NCBI GenBank assembly: GCA_963170055.1
Contig: CAUJGJ010000161.1
Span: 2,543,475-2,607,474, forward strand
Reading direction: 5' to 3'
Source: Halisarca cf. caerulea
Lineage: Eukaryota; Porifera; Demospongiae; Chondrillida; Halisarcidae
DNA: 64,000 bases
Below are positions 14,068-26,962 of the stretch, piece by piece; positions within the stretch are counted from its first letter, which is position 1, and each line of letters starts with the position of its first letter. The notes below the pieces were generated by a model that worked only from the letters and a program-made list of their open reading frames with translations, was not told the DNA's origin and did no database searches. Both the position numbers and the translations under genes were made by a program.

Positions 14068-15517
14068 CTAAGATATGACAAATGAAATACTAATTTCAAC
14101 TTTCTAAGAAAGTTAAGTTTAAAACGTTACAAACTTTAAATAATATTTATCGCAAAGATAAAGTTAGAAACATAACTTTAAATTTAAGCAAAGTGAAAAA
14201 TTGGCAAAGTTCCTAAGATATGACAAATGAAATACTAATTTTAACTTTCTAAGAAAGTTAAGTTTAAACCGTTACAAACTTTATATAATATTTATCGCAA
14301 AGATAAAGTTAGAAACATAACTTTAAATTTAAGCAAAGAGAAAAATTGGCAAAGTTCCTAAGATATGACAAATGAAATACTAATTTTAACTTTCTAAGAA
14401 AGTTAAGTTTAAAACGTTACAAACTTTAAATAATATTTATCGCAAAGATAAAGTTAGAAACATAACTTTAAATTTAAGCAAAGAGAAAAATTGGCAAAGT
14501 TCCTAAGATATGACAAATGAAATACTAATTCTAACTTTCTAAGAAAGTTAAGTTTAAAACGTTAATAACTTTAAATAATATTTATCGCAAAGATAAAGTT
14601 AGAAACATAACTTTAAAATTAGGCAAAGTGAAAAATTGGCAAAGTTCCTAAGATATGACAAATGAAATACTAATTTTAACTTTCTAAGAAAGTTAAGTTT
14701 AAAACGTTAATAACTTTAAATAATATTTATCGCAAAGATAAAGTTAGAAACATAACTTTAAAATTAGGCAAAGTGAAAAATTGGCAAAGTTCTTAAAATA
14801 TGACAAATGAAATACTAATTTTAACTTTCTAAGAAAGTTAAGTTTAAAACGTTACAAACTTTAAATAATATTTATCGCAAAGATATAGTTAGAAACATAA
14901 CTTTAAATTTAAGCAAAGTGAAAAATTGGCAAAGTTCCTTAGATATGACAAATGAAATACTAATTTTAACTTTCTAAGAAAGTTAAGTTTAAAACGTTAA
15001 TAACTTTAAATAATATTTATCGCAAAGATAAAGTTAGAAACATAACTTTAAAATTAGGCAAAGTGAAAAATAGGCAAAGTTCTTAAGATATGACAAATGA
15101 AATACTAATTTTAACTTTCTAAGAAAGTTAAGTTTAAAACGTTACAAACTTTAAATAATATTTATCGCAAAGATAAAGTTAGAAAGATAACTATAAAATT
15201 AGGCAAAGTGAAAAATTGGCAAAGTTCCTAAGATATGACAAATGAAATACTAATTTTAACTTTCTAAGAAAGTTAAGTTTTAAACGTTACAAACTTTAAA
15301 TAATATTTATCGCAAAGATATAGTTAGAAACATAACTTTAAAATTAGGCAAAGTGAAAAATTGGCAAAGTTCCTAAGATATGACAAATGAAATACTAATT
15401 TCAACTTTCTAAGAAAGTTAAGTTTAAAACGTTACAAACTTTAAATAATATTTATCGCAAAGATAAAGTTAGAAACATAACTTTAAAATTAGGCAAAGTG
15501 AAAAATTGGCAAAGTTC

Positions 15518-16387
15518 CTAAGATATGACAAATGAAATACTAATTTTAACTTTCTAAGAAAGTTAACTTTAAAACGTTACAAACTTTAAATAAGATTTAT
15601 CGCAAAGATAAAGTTAGAAACATAACTTTAAAATTAGGCAAAGTGAAATTTTGGCAAAGTTCCTAAGATATGACAAATGAAATACTAATTTCAACTTTCT
15701 AAGAAAGTTAAGTTTAAAACGTTACAAACTTTAAATAATATTTATCGCAAAGATAAAGTTAGAAACATAACTTTAAAATTAGGCAAAGTGAAATATTGGC
15801 AAAGTTTCTAAGATATGACAAATGAAATACTAATTTTAACTTCATAAGAAAGTTAAGTTTAAAACGTTACAAACTTTAAATAATATTTATCGCAAAGATA
15901 AAGTTAGAAACATAACTTTAAAATTAGGCAAAGCGAAAAATTGGCAAAGTTCCTAAGATATGACAAATGAAATACTAATTTTAACTTTCTAAGAAAGTTA
16001 ACTTTAAAACGTTACAAACTTTAAATAAGATTTATCGCAAAGATAAAGTTAGAAACATAACTTTAAAATTAGGCAAAGTGAAATTTTGGCAAAGTTCCTA
16101 AGATATGACAAATGAAATACTAATTTCAACTTTCTAAGAAAGTTAAGTTTAAAACGTTACAAACTTTAAATAATATTTATCGCAAAGATAAAGTTAGAAA
16201 CATAACTTTAAAATTAGGCAAAGTGAAATATTGGCAAAGTTTCTAAGATATGACAAATGAAATACTAATTTTAACTTTCTAAGAAAGTTAAGTTTAAAAC
16301 GTTAATAACTTTAAATAATATTTATCGCAAAGATAAAGTTAGAAACATAACTTTAAAATTAGGCAAAGTGAAAAATTGGCAAAGTTC
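15518..16387 (+). repeat. Trimer higher-order repeat (435 bp), two copies
   Basis: Copies are 15518-15952 and 15953-16387. Each starts with a distinctive unit having gttaactttaaaacg, aataagattt and gtgaaatttt, followed by a ttcaac unit ending in agttt. The third unit differs: it is a 'cataag' unit in the first copy (15808) and a ttaataac unit in the second (16243). This is therefore a clean match of two units with a replaced third. The gttaacttt unit recurs at 17408, 18128 and 19868. Confidence 0.75.
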
Positions 16388-18127
16388 CTAAGATATGACA
16401 AATGAAATACTAATTTTAACTTTCTAAGAAAGTTAAGTTTAAAACGTTAATAACTTTAAATAATATTTATCGCAAAGATAAAGTTAGAAACATAACTTTA
16501 AAATTAGGCAAAGTGAAAAATTGGCAAAGTTCTTAAAATATGACAAATGAAATACTAATTTTAACTTTCTAAGAAAGTTAAGTTTAAAACGTTACAAACT
16601 TTAAATAATATTTATCGCAAAGATATAGTTAGAAACATAACTTTAAATTTAAGCAAAGTGAAAAATTGGCAAAGTTCCTTAGATATGACAAATGAAATAC
16701 TAATTTTAACTTTCTAAGAAAGTTAAGTTTAAAACGTTAATAACTTTAAATAATATTTATCGCAAAGATAAAGTTAGAAACATAACTTTAAAATTAGGCA
16801 AAGTGAAAAATAGGCAAAGTTCTTAAGATATGACAAATGAAATACTAATTTTAACTTTCTAAGAAAGTTAAGTTTAAAACGTTACAAACTTTAAATAATA
16901 TTTATCGCAAAGATAAAGTTAGAAAGATAACTATAAAATTAGGCAAAGTGAAAAATTGGCAAAGTTCCTAAGATATGACAAATGAAATACTAATTTTAAC
17001 TTTCTAAGAAAGTTAAGTTTTAAACGTTACAAACTTTAAATAATATTTATCGCAAAGATATAGTTAGAAACATAACTTTAAAATTAGGCAAAGTGAAAAA
17101 TTGGCAAAGTTCCTAAGATATGACAAATGAAATACTAATTTTAACTTTCTAAGAAAGTTAAGTTTTAAACGTTACAAACTTTAAATAATATTTATCGCAA
17201 AGATATAGTTAGAAACATAACTTTAAAATTAGGCAAAGTGAAAAATTGGCAAAGTTCCTAAGATATGACAAATGAAATACTAATTTCAACTTTCTAAGAA
17301 AGTTAAGTTTAAAACGTTACAAACTTTAAATAATATTTATCGCAAAGATAAAGTTAGAAACATAACTTTAAAATTAGGCAAAGTGAAAAATTGGCAAAGT
17401 TCCTAAGATATGACAAATGAAATACTAATTTTAACTTTCTAAGAAAGTTAACTTTAAAACGTTACAAACTTTAAATAAGATTTATCGCAAAGATAAAGTT
17501 AGAAACATAACTTTAAAATTAGGCAAAGTGAAATTTTGGCAAAGTTCCTAAGATATGACAAATGAAATACTAATTTCAACTTTCTAAGAAAGTTAAGTTT
17601 AAAACGTTACAAACTTTAAATAATATTTATCGCAAAGATAAAGTTAGAAACATAACTTTAAAATTAGGCAAAGCGAAAAATTGGCAAAGTTCCTAAGATA
17701 TGACAAATGAAATACTAATTTTAACTTTCTAAGAAAGTTAAGTTTAAAACGTTACAAACTTTAAATAATATTTATCGCAAAGATAAAGTTAGAAAGATAA
17801 CTATAAAATTAGGCAAAGTGAAAAATTGGCAAAGTTCCTAAGATATGACAAATGAAATACTAATTTTAACTTTCTAAGAAAGTTAAGTTTTAAACGTTAC
17901 AAACTTTAAATAATATTTATCGCAAAGATATAGTTAGAAACATAACTTTAAAATTAGGCAAAGTGAAAAATTGGCAAAGTTCCTAAGATATGACAAATGA
18001 AATACTAATTTCAACTTTCTAAGAAAGTTAAGTTTAAAACGTTACAAACTTTAAATAATATTTATCGCAAAGATAAAGTTAGAAACATAACTTTAAAATT
18101 AGGCAAAGTGAAAAATTGGCAAAGTTC

Positions 18128-18707
18128 CTAAGATATGACAAATGAAATACTAATTTTAACTTTCTAAGAAAGTTAACTTTAAAACGTTACAAACTTTAAA
18201 TAAGATTTATCGCAAAGATAAAGTTAGAAACATAACTTTAAAATTAGGCAAAGTGAAATTTTGGCAAAGTTCCTAAGATATGACAAATGAAATACTAATT
18301 TCAACTTTCTAAGAAAGTTAAGTTTAAAACGTTACAAACTTTAAATAATATTTATCGCAAAGATAAAGTTAGAAACATAACTTTAAAATTAGGCAAAGTG
18401 AAATATTGGCAAAGTTTCTAAGATATGACAAATGAAATACTAATTTTAACTTCATAAGAAAGTTAACTTTAAAACGTTACAAACTTTAAATAAGATTTAT
18501 CGCAAAGATAAAGTTAGAAACATAACTTTAAAATTAGGCAAAGTGAAATTTTGGCAAAGTTCCTAAGATATGACAAATGAAATACTAATTTCAACTTTCT
18601 AAGAAAGTTAAGTTTAAAACGTTACAAACTTTAAATAATATTTATCGCAAAGATAAAGTTAGAAACATAACTTTAAAATTAGGCAAAGTGAAATATTGGC
18701 AAAGTTT
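18128..18707 (+). repeat. Dimer duplication (290 bp) containing a chimeric unit
   Basis: Units at 18128 and 18418 both carry the gttaactttaaaacg and aataagattt changes, and each is followed by a ttcaac unit ending in aaatatt and agttt. They differ at the left: 18128 has the palindrome, while 18418 has the 'cataag' form. The second dimer thus starts with a unit that joins two variants otherwise seen separately. Confidence 0.75.
18418..18562 (+). repeat. Chimeric satellite unit ('cataag' left end, gttaacttt right part)
   Basis: The first part of the unit, with the cttcataagaaag change, matches the 'cataag' variant found at 15808 and 18708. Everything from gttaactttaaaacg onward, including aataagattt and gtgaaatttt, matches the variant at 15518, 15953 and 18128. 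The switch must lie within the few shared bases between the two markers, inside the stem of the unit's palindrome. This is what an exchange or conversion inside a single unit would leave. Confidence 0.72.
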
Positions 18708-21027
18708 CTAAGATATGACAAATGAAATACTAATTTTAACTTCATAAGAAAGTTAAGTTTAAAACGTTACAAACTTTAAATAATATTTATCGCAAAGATA
18801 AAGTTAGAAACATAACTTTAAAATTAGGCAAAGCGAAAAATTGGCAAAGTTCCTAAGATATGACAAATGAAATACTAATTTTAACTTTCTAATAAAGTTA
18901 AGTTTAAAACGTTACAAACTTTAAATAATATTTATCGCAAAGATATAGTTAGAAACATAACTTTAAATTTAAGCAAAGTGAAAAATTGGCAAAGTTCCTA
19001 AGATATGACAAATGAAATACTAATTTTAACTTTCTAAGAAAGTTAAGTTTAAAACGTTAATAACTTTAAATAATATTTATCGCAAAGATAAAGTTAGAAA
19101 CATAACTTTAAAATTAGGCAAAGTGAAAAATTGGCAAAGTTCCTAAGATATGACAAATGAAATACTAATTTTAACTTTCTAAGAAAGTTAAGTTTAAAAC
19201 GTTAATAACTTTAAATAATATTTATCGCAAAGATAAAGTTAGAAACATAACTTTAAAATTAGGCAAAGTGAAAAATTGGCAAAGTTCTTAAAATATGACA
19301 AATGAAATACTAATTTTAACTTTCTAAGAAAGTTAAGTTTAAAACGTTAATAACTTTAAATAATATTTATCGCAAAGATAAAGTTAGAAACATAACTTTA
19401 AAATTAGGCAAAGTGAAAAATAGGCAAAGTTCTTAAGATATGACAAATGAAATACTAATTTTAACTTTCTAAGAAAGTTAAGTTTAAAACGTTACAAACT
19501 TTAAATAATATTTATCGCAAAGATAAAGTTAGAAAGATAACTATAAAATTAGGCAAAGTGAAAAATTGGCAAAGTTCCTAAGATATGACAAATGAAATAC
19601 TAATTTTAACTTTCTAAGAAAGTTAAGTTTTAAACGTTACAAACTTTAAATAATATTTATCGCAAAGATATAGTTAGAAACATAACTTTAAAATTAGGCA
19701 AAGTGAAAAATTGGCAAAGTTCCTAAGATATGACAAATGAAATACTAATTTCAACTTTCTAAGAAAGTTAAGTTTAAAACGTTACAAACTTTAAATAATA
19801 TTTATCGCAAAGATAAAGTTAGAAACATAACTTTAAAATTAGGCAAAGTGAAAAATTGGCAAAGTTCCTAAGATATGACAAATGAAATACTAATTTTAAC
19901 TTTCTAAGAAAGTTAACTTTAAAACGTTACAAACTTTAAATAAGATTTATCGCAAAGATAAAGTTAGAAACATAACTTTAAAATTAGGCAAAGTGAAATT
20001 TTGGCAAAATTCCTAAGATATGACAAATGAAATACTAATTTCAACTTTCTAAGAAAGTTAAGTTTAAAACGTTACAAACTTTAAATAATATTTATCGCAA
20101 AGATAAAGTTAGAAACATAACTTTAAAATTAGGCAAAGCGAAAAATTGGCAAAGTTCCTAAGATATGACAAATGAAATACTAATTTTAACTTTCTAATAA
20201 AGTTAAGTTTAAAACGTTACAAACTTTAAATAATATTTATCGCAAAGATATAGTTAGAAACATAACTTTAAATTTAAGCAAAGTGAAAAATTGGCAAAGT
20301 TCCTAAGATATGACAAATGAAATACTAATTTTAACTTTCTAAGAAAGTTAAGTTTAAAACGTTAATAACTTTAAATAATATTTATCGCAAAGATAAAGTT
20401 AGAAACATAACTTTAAAATTAGGCAAAGTGAAAAATTGGCAAAGTTCTTAAAATATGACAAATGAAATACTAATTTTAACTTTCTAAGAAAGTTAAGTTT
20501 AAAACGTTACAAACTTTAAATAATATTTATCGCAAAGATATAGTTAGAAACATAACTTTAAATTTAAGCAAAGTGAAAAATTGGCAAAGTTCCTTAGATA
20601 TGACAAATGAAATACTAATTTTAACTTTCTAAGAAAGTTAAGTTTAAAACGTTAATAACTTTAAATAATATTTATCGCAAAGATAAAGTTAGAAACATAA
20701 CTTTAAAATTAGGCAAAGTGAAAAATTGGCAAAGTTCTTAAGATATGACAAATGAAATACTAATTTGAACTTTCTAAGAAAGTTAAGTTTAAAACGTTAC
20801 AAACTTTAAATAATATTTATCGCAAAGATAAAGTTAGAAAGATAACTATAAAATTAGGCAAAGTGAAAAATTGGCAAAGTTCCTAAGATATGACAAATGA
20901 AATACTAATTTTAACTTTCTAAGAAAGTTAAGTTTAAAACGTTACAAACTTTAAATAATATTTATCGCAAAGATATAGTTAGAAACATAACTTTAAATTT
21001 AAGCAAAGTGAAAAATTGGCAAAGTTC

Positions 21028-24000
21028 CTAAGATATGACAAATAAAATACTAATTTCAACTTTCTAAGAAAGTTAAGTTTAAAACGTTACAAAGTTTAAA
21101 TAATATTTATCGCAAAGATAAAGTTAGAAACATAACTTTAAAATTAGGCAAAGTGAAAAATTGGCAAAGTTCCTAAGATATGACAAATGAAATACTAATT
21201 ATAACTTTCTAAGAAAGTTAAGTTTAAAACGTTACAAACTTTAAATAATATTTATCGCAAAGATAAAGTTAGAAACATAACTTTAAAATTAGGCAAAGTG
21301 AAATTTTGGCAAAGTTCCTAAGATATGACAAATGAAATACTAATTTTAACTTTCTAAGAAAGTTAAGTTTAAAACGTTACAAACTTTATATAATATTTAT
21401 CGCAAAGATAAAGTTAGAAACATAACTAAATTTAAGCAAAGAGAAAAATTGGCAAAGTTCCTAAGATATGACAAATGAAATACTAATTTTAACTTTCTAA
21501 GAAAGTTAAGTTTAAAACGTTACAAACTTTAAATAATATTTATCGCAAAGATAAAGTTAGAAACTTGGCTTAAAAATTAGGCAAAGTGAAATATTGGCAA
21601 AGTTCCTAAGATATGACAAATGAAATACTAATTTCAACTTTCTAAGAAAGTTAAGTTTAAAACGTTACAAACTTTAAATAATATTTATCGCAAAGATAAA
21701 GTTAGAAACATAACTTTAAATTTAAGCAAAGAGAAAAATTGGCAAAGTTCCTAAGATATGACAAATGAAATACTAATTCTAACTTTCTAAGAAAGTTAAG
21801 TTTAAAACGTTACAAAGTTTAAATAATATTTATCGCAAAGATAAAGTTAGAAACATAACTTTAAAATTAGGCAAAGTGAAATATTGGCAAAGTTTCTAAG
21901 ATATGACAAATGAAATACTAATTTTAACTTCATAAGAAAGTTAAGTTTAAAACGTTACAAACTTTAAATAATATTTATCGCAAAGATATAGTTAGAAACA
22001 TAACTTTAAATTTAAGCAAAGTGAAAAATTGGCAAAGTTCCTAAGATATGACAAATAAAATACTAATTTCAACTTTCTAAGAAAGTTAAGTTTAAAACGT
22101 TACAAAGTTTAAATAATATTTATCGCAAAGATAAAGTTAGAAACATAACTTTAAAATTAGGCAAAGTGAAAAATTGGCAAAGTTCCTAAGATATGACAAA
22201 TGAAATACTAATTTTAACTTTCTAAGAAAGTTAAGTTTAAAACGTTACAAACTTTAAATAATATTTATCGCAAAGATAAAGTTAGAAACATAACTTTAAA
22301 ATTAGGCAAAGTGAAATTTTGGCAAAGTTCCTAAGATATGACAAATGAAATACTAATTTTAACTTTCTAAGAAAGTTAAGTTTAAAACGTTACAAACTTT
22401 ATATAATATTTATCGCAAAGATAAAGTTAGAAACATAACTAAATTTAAGCAAAGAGAAAAATTGGCAAAGTTCCTAAGATATGACAAATGAAATACTAAT
22501 TTTAACTTTCTAAGAAAGTTAAGTTTAAAACGTTACAAACTTTAAATAATATTTATCGCAAAGATAAAGTTAGAAACTTGGCTTAAAAATTAGGCAAAGT
22601 GAAATATTGGCAAAGTTCCTAAGATATGACAAATGAAATACTAATTTCAACTTTCTAAGAAAGTTAAGTTTAAAACGTTACAAACTTTAAATAATATTTA
22701 TCGCAAAGATAAAGTTAGAAACATAACTTTAAATTTAAGCAAAGAGAAAAATTGGCAAAGTTCCTAAGATATGACAAATGAAATACTAATTCTAACTTTC
22801 TAAGAAAGTTAAGTTTAAAACGTTACAAAGTTTAAATAATATTTATCGCAAAGATAAAGTTAGAAACATAACTTTAAAATTAGGCAAAGTGAAATATTGG
22901 CAAAGTTTCTAAGATATGACAAATGAAATACTAATTTTAACTTCATAAGAAAGTTAAGTTTAAAACGTTACAAACTTTAAATAATATTTATCGCAAAGAT
23001 ATAGTTAGAAACATAACTTTAAATTTAAGCAAAGTGAAAAATTGGCAAAGTTCCTAAGATATGACAAATAAAATACTAATTTCAACTTTCTAAGAAAGTT
23101 AAGTTTAAAACGTTACAAACTTTAAATAATATTTATCGCAAAGATAAAGTTAGAAACATAACTTTAAAATTAGGCAAAGTGAAAAATTGGCAAAGTTCCT
23201 AAGATATGACAAATGAAATACTAATTTTAACTTTCTAAGAAAGTTAAGTTTAAAACGTTACAAACTTTAAATAATATTTATCGCAAAGATAAAGTTAGAA
23301 ACATAACTTTAAAATTAGGCAAAGTGAAATTTTGGCAAAGTTCCTAAGATATGACAAATGAAATACTAATTTTAACTTTCTAAGAAAGTTAAGTTTAAAA
23401 CGTTACAAACTTTATATAATATTTATCGCAAAGATAAAGTTAGAAACATAACTAAATTTAAGCAAAGAGAAAAATTGGCAAAGTTCCTAAGATATGACAA
23501 ATGAAATACTAATTTTAACTTTCTAAGAAAGTTAAGTTTAAAACGTTACAAACTTTAAATAATATTTATCGCAAAGATAAAGTTAGAAACTTGGCTTAAA
23601 AATTAGGCAAAGTGAAATATTGGCAAAGTTCCTAAGATATGACAAATGAAATACTAATTTCAACTTTCTAAGAAAGTTAAGTTTAAAACGTTACAAACTT
23701 TAAATAATATTTATCGCAAAGATAAAGTTAGAAACATAACTTTAAATTTAAGCAAAGAGAAAAATTGGCAAAGTTCCTAAGATATGACAAATGAAATACT
23801 AATTCTAACTTTCTAAGAAAGTTAAGTTTAAAACGTTACAAAGTTTAAATAATATTTATCGCAAAGATAAAGTTAGAAACATAACTTTAAAATTAGGCAA
23901 AGTGAAATATTGGCAAAGTTTCTAAGATATGACAAATGAAATACTAATTTTAACTTCATAAGAAAGTTAAGTTTAAAACGTTACAAACTTTAAATAATAT

Positions 24001-24066
24001 TTATCGCAAAGATAAAGTTAGAAACATAACTTTAAAATTAGGCAAAGCGAAAAATTGGCAAAGTTC
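21028..24066 (+). repeat. Higher-order repeat, 7 units (1013 bp), three tandem copies
   Basis: Copies are 21028-22040, 22041-23053 and 23054-24066. Each contains, in order, an ataaa plus ttcaac unit, a gtgaaatttt unit, a 143-bp unit with tatata and the 2-bp deletion giving cataactaaattt (starts 21318, 22331, 23344), an aaacttggc unit, a ttcaac unit with gagaaaa, an attctaac plus acaaagt unit, and a 'cataag' unit. The period is 7 x 145 - 2. The last unit of the third copy has gataaag and gcgaaaaatt in place of gatatag. A fourth, partial copy starts at 24792 and includes the deletion unit at 25082. This is the cleanest HOR in the window. Confidence 0.9.
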
Positions 24067-26962
24067 CTAAGATATGACAAATGAAATACTAATTTTAACT
24101 TTCTAAGAAAGTTAAGTTTAAAACGTTACAAACTTTAAATAATATTTATCGCAAAGATATAGTTAGAAACATAACTTTAAATTTAAGCAAAGTGAAAAAT
24201 TGGCAAAGTTCCTAAGATATGACAAATGAAATACTAATTTTAACTTTCTAAGAAAGTTAAGTTTAAAACGTTAATAACTTTAAATAATATTTATCGCAAA
24301 GATAAAGTTAGAAACATAACTTTAAAATTAGGCAAAGTGAAAAATTGGCAAAGTTCTTAAGATATGACAAATGAAATACTAATTTTAACTTTCTAAGAAA
24401 GTTAAGTTTAAAACGTTACAAACTTTAAATAATATTTATCGCAAAGATATAGTTAGAAACATAACTTTAAATTTAAGCAAAGTGAAAAATTGGCAAAGTT
24501 CCTTAGATATGACAAATGAAATACTAATTCTAACTTTCTAAGAAAGTTATGTTTAAAACGTTACAAAGTTTAAATAATATTTATCGCAAAGATAAAGTTA
24601 GAAACATAACTTTAAAATTAGGCAAAGTGAAATATTGGCAAAGTTTCTAAGATATGACAAATGAAATACTAATTTTAACTTCATAAGAAAGTTAAGTTTA
24701 AAACGTTACAAACTTTAAATAATATTTATCGCAAAGATATAGTTAGAAACATAACTTTAAATTTAAGCAAAGTGAAAAATTGGCAAAGTTCCTAAGATAT
24801 GACAAATAAAATACTAATTTCAACTTTCTAAGAAAGTTAAGTTTAAAACGTTACAAACTTTAAATAATATTTATCGCAAAGATAAAGTTAGAAACATAAC
24901 TTTAAAATTAGGCAAAGTGAAAAATTGGCAAAGTTCCTAAGATATGACAAATGAAATACTAATTTTAACTTTCTAAGAAAGTTAAGTTTAAAACGTTACA
25001 AACTTTAAATAATATTTATCGCAAAGATAAAGTTAGAAACATAACTTTAAAATTAGGCAAAGTGAAATTTTGGCAAAGTTCCTAAGATATGACAAATGAA
25101 ATACTAATTTTAACTTTCTAAGAAAGTTAAGTTTAAAACGTTACAAACTTTATATAATATTTATCGCAAAGATAAAGTTAGAAACATAACTAAATTTAAG
25201 CAAAGAGAAAAATTGGCAAAGTTCCTAAGATATGACAAATGAAATACTAATTTTAACTTTCTAAGAAAGTTAAGTTTAAAACGTTACAAACTTTAAATAA
25301 TATTTATCGCAAAGATAAAGTTAGAAACTTGGCTTAAAAATTAGGCAAAGTGAAATATTGGCAAAGTTCCTAAGATATGACAAATGAAATACTAATTTCA
25401 ACTTTCTAAGAAAGTTAAGTTTAAAACGTTACAAACTTTAAATAATATTTATCGCAAAGATAAAGTTAGAAACATAACTTTAAATTTAAGCAGAGAAAAA
25501 TTGGCAAAGTTCCTAAGATATGACAAATGAAATACTAATTCTAACTTTCTAAGAAAGTTAAGTTTAAAACGTTACAAAGTTTAAATAATATTTATCGCAA
25601 ACATAAAGTTAGAAACATAACTTTAAAATTAGGCAAAGTGAAATATTGGCAAAGTTTCTAAGATATGACAAATGAAATACTAATTTTAACTTCATAAGAA
25701 AGTTAAGTTTAAAACGTTACAAACTTTAAATAATATTTATCGCAAAGATAAAGTTAGAAACATAACTTTAAAATTAGGCAAAGCGAAAAATTGGCAAAGT
25801 TCCTAAGATATGACAAATGAAATACTAATTTTAACTTTCTAAGAAAGTTAAGTTTAAAACGTTACAAACTTTAAATAATATTTATCGCAAAGATATAGTT
25901 AGAAACATAACTTTAAATTTAAGCAAAGTGAAAAATTGGCAAAGTTCCTAAGATATGACAAATGAAATACTAATTTTAACTTTCTAAGAAAGTTAAGTTT
26001 AAAACGTTAATAACTTTAAATAATATTTATCGCAAAGATAAAGTTAGAAACATAACTTTAAAATTAGGCAAAGTGAAAAATTGGCAAAGTTCTTAAGATA
26101 TGACAAATGAAATACTAATTTTAACTTTCTAAGAAAGTTAAGTTTAAAACGTTACAAACTTTAAATAATATTTATCGCAAAGATATAGTTAGAAACATAA
26201 CTTTAAATTTAAGCAAAGTGAAAAATTGGCAAAGTTCCTTAGATATGACAAATGAAATACTAATTTTAACTTTCTAAGAAAGTTAAGTTTAAAACGTTAA
26301 TAACTTTAAATAATATTTATCGCAAAGATAAAGTTAGAAACATAACTTTAAAATTAGGCAAAGTGAAAAATTGGCAAAGTTCTTAAGATATGACAAATGA
26401 AATACTAATTTTAACTTTCTAAGAAAGTTAAGTTTAAAACGTTACAAACTTTAAATAATATTTATCGCAAAGATAAAGTTAGAAAGATAACTATAAAATT
26501 AGGCAAAGTGAAAAATTGGCAAAGTTCCTAAGATATGACAAATGAAATACTAATTTTAACTTTCTAAGAAAGTTAAGTTTAAAACGTTACAAACTTTAAA
26601 TAATATTTATCGCAAAGATATAGTTAGAAACATAACTTTAAATTTAAGCAAAGTGAAAAATTGGCAAAGTTCCTAAGATATGACAAATGAAATACTAATT
26701 TTAACTTCATAAGAAAGTTAAGTTTAAAACGTTACAAACTTTAAATAATATTTATCGCAAAGATAAAGTTAGAAACTTAACTTAAAAATTAGGCAAAGTG
26801 AAATATTGGCAAAGTTCCTAAGATATGACAAATGAAATACTAATTTTAACTTTCTAAGAAAGTTAAGTTTAAAACGTTAATAACTTTAAATAATATTTAT
26901 CGCAAAGATAAAGTTAGAAACATAACTTTAAAATTAGGCAAAGTGAAAAATTGGCAAAGTTC

